NCBI GenBank assembly: GCA_023247725.1
Contig: JAHFFW010000019.1
Location: forward strand, 1 to 45,496
Source of the DNA: Candidatus Omnitrophota bacterium
GTDB taxonomy: Bacteria > Omnitrophota > Gorgyraeia > Zapsychrales > JAHFFX01
Reading direction: 5' to 3'
Length of the DNA: 45,496 nt
The position numbers and the translations under genes are program-made. Positions 45,377 to 45,496 of this stretch are shown here, piece after piece (position 1 is the stretch's first letter; each line of letters begins with the position of its first letter). The notes under the pieces are model-generated. The model was given only the letters and a program-made list of their open reading frames with translations. It was not told the DNA's origin and ran no database searches.

Positions 45377-45496
45377 AAGGTTCCTGTAAGTTTTAAATGG
45401 GTAAGTAATGGTTATTGAGCTGAGCGAAATCCAGTCGTCCTGTTATCAAGAACACAACAGTTCTAAAGTATCGAAACGTGCTGAAGCCCCGGGCCT
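45377..45496. other. Right-hand edge: 120 bp without a supported gene
   Basis: After the clpC stop there is no terminator-like hairpin with a T-run. A frame from ATG 45408 remains open to the edge (29 codons), but it has no Shine-Dalgarno sequence and no recognisable residue pattern, so it is not called as a gene. Confidence 0.5.

Noticed and set aside
45408-45496. An open frame running off the right edge
   Set aside because: Only 29 codons are seen, with no Shine-Dalgarno sequence and no recognisable motif.

Overview
The window is about 45.5 kb of gene-dense, mid-GC bacterial chromosome. Nearly all of it is housekeeping genes on the + strand; only the PpiD-like gene (15583-17082) is clearly on the - strand. 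The cell is diderm and makes lipid A: BamA, Skp, LpxD, LpxC-FabZ, LpxA, LpxI, Lol transporter genes and a PpiD-type chaperone are all present. It also carries features usually described from Firmicutes: mcsA-mcsB-clpC, spoVG, and the gene order ispE-spoVG-glmU-prs-ctc-pth. This mixture, with a fused LpxC-FabZ, suggests a candidate phylum such as Omnitrophota (OP3) or another PVC-like diderm. That placement is inference; no rRNA gene is present to test it.

Layout. 1-104: tail of a probable transposase. 154-8876: flavin reductase, aminotransferase, dCMP deaminase, response-regulator receiver, alpha/beta hydrolase, GH5 glycosidase, SpoU methyltransferase, RluB-like pseudouridine synthase and an ABC-F ATPase. 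9074-10947: lipoprotein, cupin, small basic protein and a HhH-GPD DNA glycosylase. 10984-11482: a secreted pilin-like gene apparently broken by a palindrome. 11671-15430: an operon with a small membrane protein, rmuC, pgeF, cutA, ccdA and tlpA. 15583-17082: ppiD (-). 17362-20322: hisG, a 33-residue bS22/COX24-like protein, a TPR lipoprotein-like protein and ispE.

20338-28022: spoVG (with an inserted zinc ribbon), tRNA-Gln, glmU, prs, rplY/ctc, pth, rpsF, ssb, rpsR, rplI, dnaB. 28054-35328: bamA, skp, lpxD, lpxC-fabZ, lpxA, lpxI, covering outer-membrane protein assembly and early lipid A synthesis. 35339-36505: zinc-ribbon protein, double-ACT protein, GIY-YIG protein. 36738-40228: lysS, lolC/E, lolD. 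40298-45376: ilvE-like aminotransferase, mcsA, mcsB, clpC.

The least ordinary part of the window is its non-coding DNA. Almost every gap longer than about 60 bp holds an imperfect inverted repeat, and these fall into many different sequence families. One is a roughly 100-bp two-hairpin, MITE-like element present as two full copies in opposite orientation plus one half copy. Some repeats reach into genes: they encode the C-termini of the GH5 and SpoU proteins, the N-terminal extension of GlmU, and the probable Shine-Dalgarno sequence of lolC. I see no CRISPR array, phage, secretion cluster or defence system.
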